Shown: piece after piece, positions 27,506 to 36,222 of the stretch
Layout of the letters: each line of letters starts with the position of its first letter
Numbering within the stretch: the first letter of the stretch is position 1
Assembly (NCBI GenBank): GCA_041392835.1
Contig: JAWKLF010000001.1
Location: forward strand, 310,001 to 374,000
Source: OLB11 sp041392835
Lineage (GTDB): Bacteria > Bacteroidota > Bacteroidia > Chitinophagales > Chitinophagaceae
Length of the DNA: 64,000 nt
Reading direction: 5' to 3'
Made by a program: the position numbers and the translations under genes
The notes under the pieces: model-generated
The model's database searches: none
What the model was told of the DNA's origin: nothing
The model's input: the letters and a program-made list of their open reading frames with translations, nothing else

Positions 27506-29269
27506 CTATTGCTTAGCAATTTTTCTACTTAATTTATATCCATCTTCACTTTCTATATACAGTACATAGTTTCCAGCAGCTAGGCTTGACATATCCATTG
27601 AAAATTGATTTTTGCCTTCCGTTATTTTTTCTTGTTGGGATAATATTATTTTTCCATCTATACTTCTACATTGAACGGTAAATGCATTGTCTTGAGATGC
27701 ACTAACCTCTACGTTTAAGGTAGAAACAATAGGATTGGGATATATATTGCTTACTGAAAATGGTGCATTGACAGGAATAATATCGGGTAGGCCAACTGCA
27801 TAATCATTGGTAATAGATACATACATTTTAGTACCCTGATTATTTCTGGCATCGCTCCATATATTGTATATATCGCTATTGGTTCTAACGGCATTATAAT
27901 AGTCGCCATACCAACTTGTGCCATTTATGCTAAAATCATTTTCTTGTGTAGATACTTTTATAGGTGCCGCCCAAGAGCCTCCATTATCATATGATGTCAT
28001 AACATAATAGTCTGATTTTTTATTGGCATCTACCGCATAAGCCCCAATTGAAACTTTATTATTGAAAGCGCAAATAGTTGGCATGAGTGTGCTTCTTCCT
28101 ACCATGCTAATCGTAATGGGTGTGGACCAAGTAGTACCGCCATTGGTCGATTTTGCATAATATGAATTATATACTGTCGATGAGGTATAATTAAAATTTG
28201 TCCATACTATATGTATAGTATTATTGCCATCTATTGCTAGGTTTACTGCAGAGTTTTCTCTATCGTGCAAATAGCCTCCACCTTGTGAACCAAAAAGATC
28301 TGTGCCTGTTGCTACCTGCACGGGTGTACTCCACGAACTACCACCATCTGTAGATTTTGTATGCATTACTATATTATTATCTAAATCTGCAAAGCTCATG
28401 TGCAAGACTCCATTTTTATCTACAGCTACATTTCCAAATTGGCTTCCTCCACTAAAGGTTTGTTGCTTAGAAGTATTGAAGCTAGTACTACTTGCTGGTT
28501 TTTTTCTTACATACATTCCCGATGCCGATAAGGGTTCTGAATTGGTTCCAAAATAAACAAAGGAACAATACAAACTATTGGCATTGCTTCCATTGCTGAG
28601 ATCTGTAGCAAACCACTGTCTATCATAAAAACCATCAGAGCCTGGCAAAAAGTCTTGAGTAAAAACATCTATTAAAGAAAGTCCAATGGTATGGTTGGTT
28701 TCTTTATTCCAAGTAGCACCATTGTCATTAGAATATATCCAAGACATAGTTGCTATTGCTGTATCAAAAGACATGGGAGCTACTAAATATATCCATGAAA
28801 AATAAAGTTTTCCATTTTTATCATATGCAAAAACTGGATCGCCTCCTCCAATTACTATCGTACCAGGATAATCAGCAGCCGTTACTGACAATGGGTCAAA
28901 GCTACTTTTGTTCCAACTCAAACCATAATCGTTTGAATAATATATTGGGTAGGTAAGGCTTCCAGAAGTCGTATTATTATCCATGTAGCTAAGTACAAGT
29001 TGAGCACTATTGTTGGGGTTAACGGCTATAAACGCTTCACCCTCTTCGTGTGTATTGCCCGTATATGGCGAAAGTTTTATTTCACTATTTCTTGTTTTTT
29101 TGGTTTTATGTGTCTCTTGTTGCTCAAGTGCTTTTTCTATTTCAACGGGTGCTCTCAATTTTTCTTTTAAGGTTCTTTGCAACAAGGTTTTGGATGAAAT
29201 TTTTTGTTGCGTGTTACCTTGTTGAGCAAAAAAGGCTACTAGAATAGAGATTAAAAAAAGTTTTTTCAT
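27506..29269 (-). CDS. Sialidase-like BNR propeller protein with T9SS type A sorting domain
   Basis: A 587-residue exported protein (signal peptide MKKLFLISILVAFFAQQGNTQ). After a basic linker (about 22-65) the body contains five Asp-box/BNR motifs: YSNDYGLSW, YSNDNGATW, KSTDGGSSW, KSTNGGTTW and TSYDNGGSW. This indicates a beta-propeller. BNR folds occur in sialidases and many non-enzymatic proteins; the catalytic arginine triad could not be confirmed, so enzyme activity should not be assumed. The C-terminal 75 residues are a type A sorting domain (ISNIYPNPIVSTLNVEV-like, GNYVLYIES, LSRKIAKQ). Confidence 0.82.
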   Translation of the reverse strand: MKKLFLISILVAFFAQQGNTQQKISSKTLLQRTLKEKLRAPVEIEKALEQQETHKTKKTRNSEIKLSPYTGNTHEEGEAFIAVNPNNSAQLVLSYMDNNTTSGSLTYPIYYSNDYGLSWNKSSFDPLSVTAADYPGTIVIGGGDPVFAYDKNGKLYFSWIYLVAPMSFDTAIATMSWIYSNDNGATWNKETNHTIGLSLIDVFTQDFLPGSDGFYDRQWFATDLSNGSNANSLYCSFVYFGTNSEPLSASGMYVRKKPASSTSFNTSKQQTFSGGSQFGNVAVDKNGVLHMSFADLDNNIVMHTKSTDGGSSWSTPVQVATGTDLFGSQGGGYLHDRENSAVNLAIDGNNTIHIVWTNFNYTSSTVYNSYYAKSTNGGTTWSTPITISMVGRSTLMPTICAFNNKVSIGAYAVDANKKSDYYVMTSYDNGGSWAAPIKVSTQENDFSINGTSWYGDYYNAVRTNSDIYNIWSDARNNQGTKMYVSITNDYAVGLPDIIPVNAPFSVSNIYPNPIVSTLNVEVSASQDNAFTVQCRSIDGKIILSQQEKITEGKNQFSMDMSSLAAGNYVLYIESEDGYKLSRKIAKQ

Positions 29270-29348
29270 GTTTTTTATTATGTTTTGTAAAGATAGTATA
29301 GTCCTTTTTATCTAAAAGACAAATCTGTTGAATTTCAGAAATAAGACG

Positions 29349-29948
29349 TTAAAATAAACTATTTTGTTTGGTCGATAAAAGTGTAAAGCTTTTTCTATGA
29401 TGTGCTGTGATGCCAAATTTTTCAATAGCCTCCCTATGTTTTAAAGTGGGGTAGCCTTTGTTGCTATTCCAAGCATACTGCGGATACTTCTTGTGGAGCT
29501 CCTCCATATAGTCGTCTCTATAAGTTTTAGCTAGTATACTTGCCGCTGCAATAGATGCATATTTCATATCTCCCTTTACAATACAATGGTAGGGCAACTT
29601 CTTATAAGGGTTAAAACGATTGCCATCAATAAGAAGTGACTGGGGTTTCAAATTCAATTTATGAATAGCTTCATGCATAGCTTTTATAGAAGCCTGCAAA
29701 ATATTTATTTGATCTATTTCTTCAGGAGAAATACTGGCTACTGCATAAGCCAGAGCTTCTTGTTGTATATAAGTTCTTAACTCTAATCGTGTTTTTAAAT
29801 TTAATTTTTTAGAATCATTTAATAAAGGGTGAAAAAACGTCTTTTTTAATATAACTGCGGCAGCAAATACAGGTCCAGCTAAGCAACCTCTGCCCGCTTC
29901 ATCGCAACCCGCTTCTATATATTCTTCCTGATAAAAGGCTTGTAACAT
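29349..29948 (-). CDS. rnhB: Ribonuclease HII
   Basis: Removes ribonucleotides and RNA primers from RNA-DNA hybrids. The N-terminal active site is CDEAGRGCLAGPVF (Asp16, Glu17); further motifs are NDSKKL, LLIDGN with the third acidic residue, and KGDMKYASIAAASILAKTYRD. Length is 199 residues, as usual for the family. The start at 29948 is preferred over the frame reaching 30029, which would add 27 residues and overlap the divergent heme A synthase gene by 10 bp. Confidence 0.95.
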   Translation of the reverse strand: MLQAFYQEEYIEAGCDEAGRGCLAGPVFAAAVILKKTFFHPLLNDSKKLNLKTRLELRTYIQQEALAYAVASISPEEIDQINILQASIKAMHEAIHKLNLKPQSLLIDGNRFNPYKKLPYHCIVKGDMKYASIAAASILAKTYRDDYMEELHKKYPQYAWNSNKGYPTLKHREAIEKFGITAHHRKSFTLLSTKQNSLF

Positions 29949-30003
29949 AAAAATAAAAGTATAACATTTTGGCATTACAAATTCATAAGAAAATTTTGCA
30001 ATG

Positions 30004-30011
30004 TAAGTTTG
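30004..30011 (+). promoter_or_regulatory. -7 box of the heme A synthase gene
   Basis: TAAGTTTG, an exact TAnnTTTG match, ends only 8 bp before the ATG at 30020. Transcription would begin at or next to the start codon, giving a leaderless or nearly leaderless mRNA. Confidence 0.6.
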
Positions 30012-30019
30012 TGCACTAA

Positions 30020-31072
30020 ATGCAAACATCGAAGGAAAAAATTATTGGATATTGGTTGCTAATAGGTGTAGCCATGCTACTTATACAAGTATTGTTGGGT
30101 GGTATTACTAGACTTACTGGCAGTGGTTTGTCTATAACAGAGTGGAAACCTATTTTAGGATTTATTCCTCCATTGAATGAGCAAGGGTGGCAAAAAGCTT
30201 TTTTGATGTATCAAGAAAAAACTGGACAGTATAAATATCTCAATCAAGATTTTTCATTATCCGATTTTAAGTTTATCTATTTTTGGGAGTGGTTTCATAG
30301 AGTATGGGCTCGATTCATGGCCATTGTATTTGTTATTCCTTTTGTATTTTTTTTAGTAAAAAAATATTTTACTTCCCAAATGATGTATGCACTCCTAACT
30401 CTTTTTATACTAGGTGCTGCTCAGGGTTTGATAGGGTGGATTATGGTAGCCAGCGGCCTCAATGATGATAATTTATATGTTAGCCATATACGTTTAGCCG
30501 CACATTTTATTTCTGCTTTAGTACTCATTGGCTTTACTTTTTGGTATGCACTACACTTACTTATTCCACAAACATCGTATGTATATCATAAAGGGCTCTT
30601 GCGATTATCACTTTTTATTTTAGTCATATTATTTTGTCAGCTCAGCTATGGTGCATTTATGGCAGGCCTTAAGGCTGCAACGGTAGCTCCTACATGGCCC
30701 CTTATCAATGGCGAATGGATACCTCAAACTTGGCATAAAGATTTTTTATATCACCCTATTAGTATACACTTTGTACATAGAGGTTTGGCTTATTTGCTAT
30801 TTGTACTGATTCTGATTTTTTATTTTTATAGCCAAAAATCAATACAAAGTACTTTATACAATAGGAGTGTTTATAGTACCCTTATTCTTGTTTTATTGCA
30901 AATTGGCTTAGGTATTTTTACGGTCCTTTACTCAACGCATACCGCAAGAAATGGCTTTGGATTGTTTGAATATTTGGCTCAAGCACATCAACTTACTGCC
31001 ATGTTTTTGTTTTTAGCCTTGTTAACCTGTATTTTTTTATTGAAGTCTTCAAAACATTCAAACGCTAATTAA
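30020..31072 (+). CDS. ctaA: Heme A synthase (COX15/CtaA)
   Basis: Inner-membrane enzyme oxidising the C8 methyl of heme O to make heme A for aa3-type cytochrome oxidase. At 350 residues with eight predicted helices it matches the COX15 type. Diagnostic motifs are LLGGITRLTGSGLSITEWKP near the N-terminus, EWFHRVWARFM with one heme-ligand histidine, SHIRLAAHF, HFVHRGLAYLLF and AQAHQLTA with the other histidines. Its presence implies aerobic respiration with heme A. It is divergent from rnhB; no other oxidase-assembly gene is adjacent. Confidence 0.93.
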   Translation: MQTSKEKIIGYWLLIGVAMLLIQVLLGGITRLTGSGLSITEWKPILGFIPPLNEQGWQKAFLMYQEKTGQYKYLNQDFSLSDFKFIYFWEWFHRVWARFMAIVFVIPFVFFLVKKYFTSQMMYALLTLFILGAAQGLIGWIMVASGLNDDNLYVSHIRLAAHFISALVLIGFTFWYALHLLIPQTSYVYHKGLLRLSLFILVILFCQLSYGAFMAGLKAATVAPTWPLINGEWIPQTWHKDFLYHPISIHFVHRGLAYLLFVLILIFYFYSQKSIQSTLYNRSVYSTLILVLLQIGLGIFTVLYSTHTARNGFGLFEYLAQAHQLTAMFLFLALLTCIFLLKSSKHSNAN

Positions 31073-31158
31073 AAAAAAACAGTCTTTAATATGTGGAAAA
31101 GTAGTGTATTGAATCTATTTTTACTACAAATATTGATTAAACATAGAATTATATATAT

Positions 31159-33894
31159 ATGAAAGCATTTTACGGCTTACTTATTTTTCTTTTGGTGGGC
31201 ATTAATACAAAAGTATTTGCACAAGCCCCGCCTAATTGCCCACCTTCATTTTCAGCAGGATATACCATTACAGGAGATTCTGTTTCATTTTGTAATGATG
31301 GTGTCAATCTACAAATAAATCCATACTCCAATTTATTTTCTACTGATTCATACAGTGTTAATTCTATATCATACAATCCTTATGCATGGGTTGGTGCAAA
31401 TAATATTTTGGTAGGTCAAGATGATATATGGAGTGGTGTGGTTAATTTACCCTTCCTTTTTTGTTTTTTTGGACAAAAATATAATCAAGTTGTAATTGGA
31501 GCCAATGGTCAAGTTGGTTTCGATATAACACAAGCTGGGCTTGGTAATGCATGGGCATCTGCTGGCACTGTTGCTCCTAGTTCTAACGCTGCTATGGACA
31601 ACACGATTATGGCTCCTTATCATGATATTGACCCAAGTGTATTTTACGCTGGGTCCAATATAACATGGGATATATATGGTACGGCACCATGCAGATATAT
31701 GGTAATATCTTGGGATAGTATTCCTATGTTTAGTTGCAACAATATTCATGCATCACAACAAGTAGTTTTGTTTGAATCTACCTATCTTATAGATATTAAT
31801 ATTAAAGAAAAACCTCTATGTGCCAACTGGAATACTGGTACAGCTCACGAGGGCATTCAAAATGCAAATGGAACTGTAGCCTTTATGGTGCCAGGCAGAA
31901 ATGGTACGCAATGGACTGCCTCAAACGATAGCTATCGTTTTACACCTGCTGGCATGAATGCTTCCACAAATTATTTATACTATTGGGTCGATGTGCCTAC
32001 CGGCGATACACTTGGCACAGGTACTACATTATCTTACTATCCTACTACTAATACACAAGTTACGGTTTTGTGTTATGCCATCACAGATTGCGATTCCGTA
32101 TTGGCGGGTGATAATGATACTATCAATGTGATAGTAACTGGTGGTACGATACCCGATTTTACTCCAGAATTACATTTGGGCTGCAATCAAGATACTGTAA
32201 AATTTATTAATACATCCTCTTGGACTACTGCTGGCACACCAATATTTTCATGGTCTTTTGGCGATGGAGGCACTTCAACCTCTTTTAGTCCATCTCATAT
32301 CTATACTACCCAAGGAGTGTACAATGTAACCTTAATAGCTACTAATGCTATATGTGCTGATACAATTGTCAAGACGATAGATATACAGCATCCGCTCAAT
32401 GCACAGTTTACTGTAGACAAAACAAACTTATGCTTTGGAAATAATGACCTTATTACAGCTACTAGTACTTCTGTGCCTATCAATGCTTTTCATTCTTTCA
32501 ATTGGGGAGATGGAACCATTACAAACACCAATCCAAGTACTCACACTTATGCTGCACCAGGCAACTATAATGTAGTACTTACCATACAAGATACTCTTGG
32601 CTGTATTGATACCGATACTAAAAACATAACAGTAGATTTGGCTGCTCAAGCCGACTTTTTAGCTGAGTTGCATTTAGGTTGTGTAGACGATACTGTTCAA
32701 TTCACTTTGGTAAATCAAAATAACCCCCCTGGCACTAATTACTTTTGGTGGTTTGGAGATGGTGCTGTGAGTTCACAAGCTAATCCTACACATACTTATT
32801 TTAATCAAAATACTTATAATATCATGTGTGTGACCTTTAGTGGTCAATGTAGCGACACAGCGTATGGTACTGTCAATCTTATACATCCTTTAAATGCAAT
32901 ATTAGGCATAGCACCCGATTCAGTTTGTATTGGCACGGCTATTAATGCGAGTGGTATAAATTCTACACCAGCTACTACACTTAGCTATACTTTTGATTGG
33001 GGCGATGGCACTAATGATGTAACAACTACTGGAGTAGCATCTCATTTCTATACAAATGCTGGTAGCTATCCTGTTGTATTAACAATTACAGATACATTAG
33101 GCTGTACTTTAACGGATGCTCATAATGTTTATATCGACTATCCGCCTTATGGCAATTTTACCCTATCAGATTCTAGCATTTGCGTAGGCCAGTCTATATT
33201 AATTATAGATTCATTTGCACCAAGTATGAAGAACTTTACCTACAACTTTGGAGATGGCACCACGATAAGTGATATCAAAAACCCTATGCATGTGTATGAT
33301 AATTCCAATGCATCGCCAGGCTTTACTATAACCCTTACTACAAACTATTTTGTTTGTCCTTCAACTACTGAAAGTAAAACTGTAGAAGTAAATAGTTATC
33401 CCATTATTGATTTAGGTCCCGATACTGCCATTTGCCCTGGCGTTAATGGTTCTGTATTATTAGCAGATTTGAATAGCAATGCCAATATATATGAATGGAG
33501 TACTGGTGCTACACAACCCAGCATTGTGGTTTCACAACCGGGCTACTATTGGGTACGAGCAAATAATAAAGAATGTTCTTCTACCGATTCCATTTGGGTT
33601 AAACAAGATTGTTATATTTCTATTCCAAATAGTTTTTCGCCCAACAGTGATGGAACCAACGATTACTTTTTACCACGAGAATTCTTATCGAGTGGTCTAA
33701 CTTCTTTCAAAATGAGTATATTTAATCGATGGGGTGAAAAAATATTTTATACAAGCGAATTACTTGGTCGAGGATGGGATGGTAAGTATAATGGACAAGA
33801 CCAACCTCAAGGTGTATATGTATATATGATAGAAGCTACATTTAAAAACAATATTTCGAAATCGTTTACAGGCAATGTAACGCTAATTAGGTAA
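31159..33894 (+). CDS. PKD-repeat protein with T9SS type B sorting domain
   Basis: A 911-residue secreted protein with signal peptide (MKAFYGLLIFLLVGINTKVFA). Residues about 25-280 form an N-terminal module (LPFLFCFFGQKYNQVVIGANGQVGF..., YMVISWDSIPMFS) of the kind seen at the front of gliding-associated proteins. Five PKD-type domains follow (about 335-735); FSWSFGDGG, FNWGDGT, FWWFGDGA, FDWGDGT and YNFGDGTTI mark each one. The C-terminal 95 residues are a type B sorting domain (ISIPNSFSPNSDGTNDYF, FNRWGEKIFYTSE, GWDGKYNGQ, FTGNVTLIR). A perfect terminator follows the gene. It is probably a surface adhesin-like protein; the ligand is unknown. Confidence 0.87.
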   Translation: MKAFYGLLIFLLVGINTKVFAQAPPNCPPSFSAGYTITGDSVSFCNDGVNLQINPYSNLFSTDSYSVNSISYNPYAWVGANNILVGQDDIWSGVVNLPFLFCFFGQKYNQVVIGANGQVGFDITQAGLGNAWASAGTVAPSSNAAMDNTIMAPYHDIDPSVFYAGSNITWDIYGTAPCRYMVISWDSIPMFSCNNIHASQQVVLFESTYLIDINIKEKPLCANWNTGTAHEGIQNANGTVAFMVPGRNGTQWTASNDSYRFTPAGMNASTNYLYYWVDVPTGDTLGTGTTLSYYPTTNTQVTVLCYAITDCDSVLAGDNDTINVIVTGGTIPDFTPELHLGCNQDTVKFINTSSWTTAGTPIFSWSFGDGGTSTSFSPSHIYTTQGVYNVTLIATNAICADTIVKTIDIQHPLNAQFTVDKTNLCFGNNDLITATSTSVPINAFHSFNWGDGTITNTNPSTHTYAAPGNYNVVLTIQDTLGCIDTDTKNITVDLAAQADFLAELHLGCVDDTVQFTLVNQNNPPGTNYFWWFGDGAVSSQANPTHTYFNQNTYNIMCVTFSGQCSDTAYGTVNLIHPLNAILGIAPDSVCIGTAINASGINSTPATTLSYTFDWGDGTNDVTTTGVASHFYTNAGSYPVVLTITDTLGCTLTDAHNVYIDYPPYGNFTLSDSSICVGQSILIIDSFAPSMKNFTYNFGDGTTISDIKNPMHVYDNSNASPGFTITLTTNYFVCPSTTESKTVEVNSYPIIDLGPDTAICPGVNGSVLLADLNSNANIYEWSTGATQPSIVVSQPGYYWVRANNKECSSTDSIWVKQDCYISIPNSFSPNSDGTNDYFLPREFLSSGLTSFKMSIFNRWGEKIFYTSELLGRGWDGKYNGQDQPQGVYVYMIEATFKNNISKSFTGNVTLIR

Positions 33895-33918
33895 GCAAAA
33901 GCTTGTGTTCATATTATA

Positions 33919-33944
33919 AAGCGGACTACATAGTCCGCTTTTTT
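33919..33944 (+). terminator. Intrinsic terminator of the PKD protein gene
   Basis: AAGCGGACT (33919-33927), loop ACAT, AGTCCGCTT (33932-33940), then a T run to 33944. The stem is perfect. Confidence 0.88.
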
Positions 33945-33976
33945 AGTATTTATATATATTAAACCAAATTATACAT

Positions 33977-34085
33977 ATAATACCAATCTTAAATTGTTTT
34001 CAGACCAATTTTTAGAGTGGTTTATGCCGATATTGCGGATGTTCAGACCATTTTTTGGTCTGTAACAGTAGTACAATTGGTATAA
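33977..34085. repeat. Dispersed intergenic repeat, copy 2 (MITE-like, complete)
   Basis: About 109 bp bounded by inverted ends: ATAATACCAAT on the left and ATTGGTATAAT on the right. Internally it carries TCTTAAATTGTTTTCAGACC and a hairpin CAGACCA-TTTTT-TGGTCTG (34043-34061). No coding frame is inside. This is the clearest copy of a four-member family in the window. The remaining gap to 34283 is AT-rich with no gene seen. Confidence 0.65.
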
Positions 34086-34283
34086 TACACTCCTATAAAA
34101 AGTTTATTTGCCTATATCGGTTCTAATAGCATATTATTAACAATCGATTTTGTTTATTTATAATTCTCATAATATGCACTTTATGTATTACTAAAATATT
34201 TATATAATAAATATCCGAATCATTTGGGTTACCTTTTTTAAAAAAAAGGATTAATAGGTATAACATTTAAAAAAATAAAAAAA

Positions 34284-34586
34284 ATGAAATCATTAAAAAT
34301 CACTTTCGTAGCATTAGCTTTAAGCATGGCTACAATGGTATCTTGTTCAGAAGCTCAAGAAGCTACAACTGACGCAGTAGAAACAACAACAGAAGCTGCT
34401 ACAGATGCTGCTAACGCTGCTACTGAAACTGCAACTAACGCAGTAAACACTGCAACTGATGCTGCTGCTACAGTAGCTGATAGTGCTGCAAGTGCTGCTG
34501 GTCAAGCTGTTGACGCTGCTGCTGGTGCTGCTACACAAGCTGTTGAAGCTGGTGCTGAAGCTGTAAAAGACGCTGCTTCTCACTAA
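34284..34586 (+). CDS. Small Ala/Thr-rich lipoprotein
   Basis: A 100-residue protein with a lipoprotein signal peptide; the lipobox ends MVSC with Cys22 as the predicted lipidated residue. The mature part consists almost wholly of Ala, Thr, Val, Asp, Glu, Asn and Gln in quasi-repeats (TDAANAATETATNAVNTATD, AAGQAVDAAAGAATQAVEAG), with no aromatic residue. The pattern favours a long amphipathic helix like LEA or Lpp-type proteins. Codons are unusually uniform (GCT, GCA, ACT, ACA) and locally richer in GC than neighbouring genes, hinting at high expression. It is flanked by a repeat and a perfect terminator, so it is monocistronic. Function unknown. Confidence 0.8.
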   Translation: MKSLKITFVALALSMATMVSCSEAQEATTDAVETTTEAATDAANAATETATNAVNTATDAAATVADSAASAAGQAVDAAAGAATQAVEAGAEAVKDAASH

Positions 34587-34613
34587 TCAATTAAAATTAA
34601 CTTTTCATGAAAG

Positions 34614-34640
34614 ACCATGCAAGCATTTGCATGGTTTTTT
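34614..34640 (+). terminator. Intrinsic terminator of the Ala-rich lipoprotein gene
   Basis: ACCATGCAA (34614-34622), loop GCAT, TTGCATGGT (34627-34635), followed by TTTTT. A perfect 9-bp stem. The ATG inside it (34617) is not a credible start for cysS. Confidence 0.9.
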
Positions 34641-34673
34641 GTTTTTACACACTATATTATCCCTTATCAATTC

Positions 34674-34681
34674 TATATTTG
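34674..34681 (+). promoter_or_regulatory. -7 box of cysS
   Basis: TATATTTG, an exact TAnnTTTG match, ends 7 bp before the ATG at 34689, so the mRNA should be leaderless or nearly so. It fixes the cysS start downstream of the preceding terminator. Confidence 0.65.
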
Positions 34682-34688
34682 TAACCCT

Positions 34689-36194
34689 ATGTCTAGATTG
34701 CATGTATATAATTCTTTAACCCGTCAAAAAGAAGAATTTAAAGCGTTGAACCCTCCACATGTCGGATTATATGTATGTGGACCTACCGTGTATAGTGAAC
34801 CACATATTGGAAATGTCCGAACATTTTGCTCCTTCGATATGATATATCGCTATTTGCTCTACTTAGGCTATAAAGTACGATATGTACGAAACATAACCGA
34901 TGCTGGGCACCTAACCAATGAAAGAGGTGAGGGCGTTAATCGTATGGAGAGCCAGGCTAAACTTGAAAGCCTTGAACCTATGGAAATAGTGCAAAAATAC
35001 TCTGTGAGTTTTCATCGCATCATGGATTTATTCAATTCGCACAGACCAAGTATAGAACCTACAGCCACTGGCCATATCATAGAACAAATACAAATGATAC
35101 AAACTCTTTTGGCAAATGGCTATGCGTATGAAACAAATGGTTCCGTATATTTTGATGTAAAAAAATATAATGAAGAACATCCATACGGCATTTTATCTGG
35201 TCGAAATATTGAAGATTTAATTGCTGGCTACCGTGATTTAGATGGTCAAGAAGAAAAAAGAAATTCTATCGATTTTGCACTTTGGAAAAAAGCTTCTCCC
35301 GAACATATCATGCAATGGCAATCGCCATGGGGTGCTGGATTTCCGGGTTGGCACCTTGAATGCTCTGTAATGAGTACAAAATATTTAGGCGAAGAATTTG
35401 ATATACATGGAGGCGGTATGGATTTAAAATTTCCTCACCACGAATGCGAAATTGCACAAAACAATGGAAGCTGTGGTCATGGTGGTGCAAAATATTGGTT
35501 GCATACCAACATGCTCAACTTTAATGGTCAAAAAATGAGTAAGTCATTGGGCAACTCTATATTACCTATGGAATTTATAAATGGCAATCATCCTTTGCTA
35601 GACAAAGGATATGCTCCTTCTGCTGTTCGTTTTCTTTTTTTACAATCGCATTATTCTTCAGAATTAGATATCAATATCAAAGGATTACAAGATGCTGAAA
35701 AAGGTTTAAAAAAATTAATGGAAGCCATGAAAGAGCTTTCAAAAATGACAGCTCCAAGCGACAAAGACAATAAACAAAATGAAAAATTAAATCATACCAT
35801 ACAACAATTGTGTGCCAACTGTAAAGAATGTATGGATGATGATTTCAATACAGCAAAAACAATTGCTAACTTATTTGAATTAAGTGGCATTATAAATTCA
35901 ATAAAATCAGCTCAGCTATCAATAAATGAAATCAGCTCTGAAAATTTTATATTAATGCAAAAAACATTGCATGATTACCTAATAGATATTTTTGGTTTAA
36001 AACCACTTGACGAAACCCATACTTCGGGTATGAATTCTAAAATAGAAGATGTGATGCAAATAATAATAGACATGCGAAAAGAAGCTAAGCTAAAAAAAGA
36101 TTTTGCTACTAGCGATGCGATTAGAGATAGACTAGCTGCTTCGGGAATTCAGATAAAAGATGAAAAAGACGGTAACGTATCTTGGACTTTTTAA
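34689..36194 (+). CDS. cysS: Cysteine--tRNA ligase
   Basis: Class I aminoacyl-tRNA synthetase charging tRNA-Cys. The catalytic domain has LYVCGPTVY with zinc-ligand Cys30, the HIGN signature (39-42), GWHLECSVMS and HGGGMDLKFPHHECEIAQ. KMSKSLGNS closes the active site, and the DALR-like helical domain and C-terminal extension follow. The chosen start gives 501 residues, fitting the family; the frame reaching back to 34617 would begin inside the upstream terminator. The next gene starts 28 bp downstream with no visible terminator, so read-through into the T9SS gene is possible. Confidence 0.96.
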   Translation: MSRLHVYNSLTRQKEEFKALNPPHVGLYVCGPTVYSEPHIGNVRTFCSFDMIYRYLLYLGYKVRYVRNITDAGHLTNERGEGVNRMESQAKLESLEPMEIVQKYSVSFHRIMDLFNSHRPSIEPTATGHIIEQIQMIQTLLANGYAYETNGSVYFDVKKYNEEHPYGILSGRNIEDLIAGYRDLDGQEEKRNSIDFALWKKASPEHIMQWQSPWGAGFPGWHLECSVMSTKYLGEEFDIHGGGMDLKFPHHECEIAQNNGSCGHGGAKYWLHTNMLNFNGQKMSKSLGNSILPMEFINGNHPLLDKGYAPSAVRFLFLQSHYSSELDINIKGLQDAEKGLKKLMEAMKELSKMTAPSDKDNKQNEKLNHTIQQLCANCKECMDDDFNTAKTIANLFELSGIINSIKSAQLSINEISSENFILMQKTLHDYLIDIFGLKPLDETHTSGMNSKIEDVMQIIIDMRKEAKLKKDFATSDAIRDRLAASGIQIKDEKDGNVSWTF

Positions 36195-36222
36195 TATTTT
36201 TTTAATTTAAACATAATACTAC

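Noticed and set aside
27506..29269. A confirmed sialidase
   Set aside because: Asp boxes are clear, but the catalytic residues could not be placed, so it is called BNR propeller only.
34347..34583. Minus-strand frame rich in Ser and Cys opposite the Ala-rich lipoprotein
   Set aside because: It is the mirror of the GCT/GCA-rich codons; no start context or promoter, and the plus frame has a lipobox and terminator.
34617..34688. Longer N-terminus for cysS
   Set aside because: The ATG lies in a perfect terminator stem and upstream of the -7 box; the added residues have no family match.
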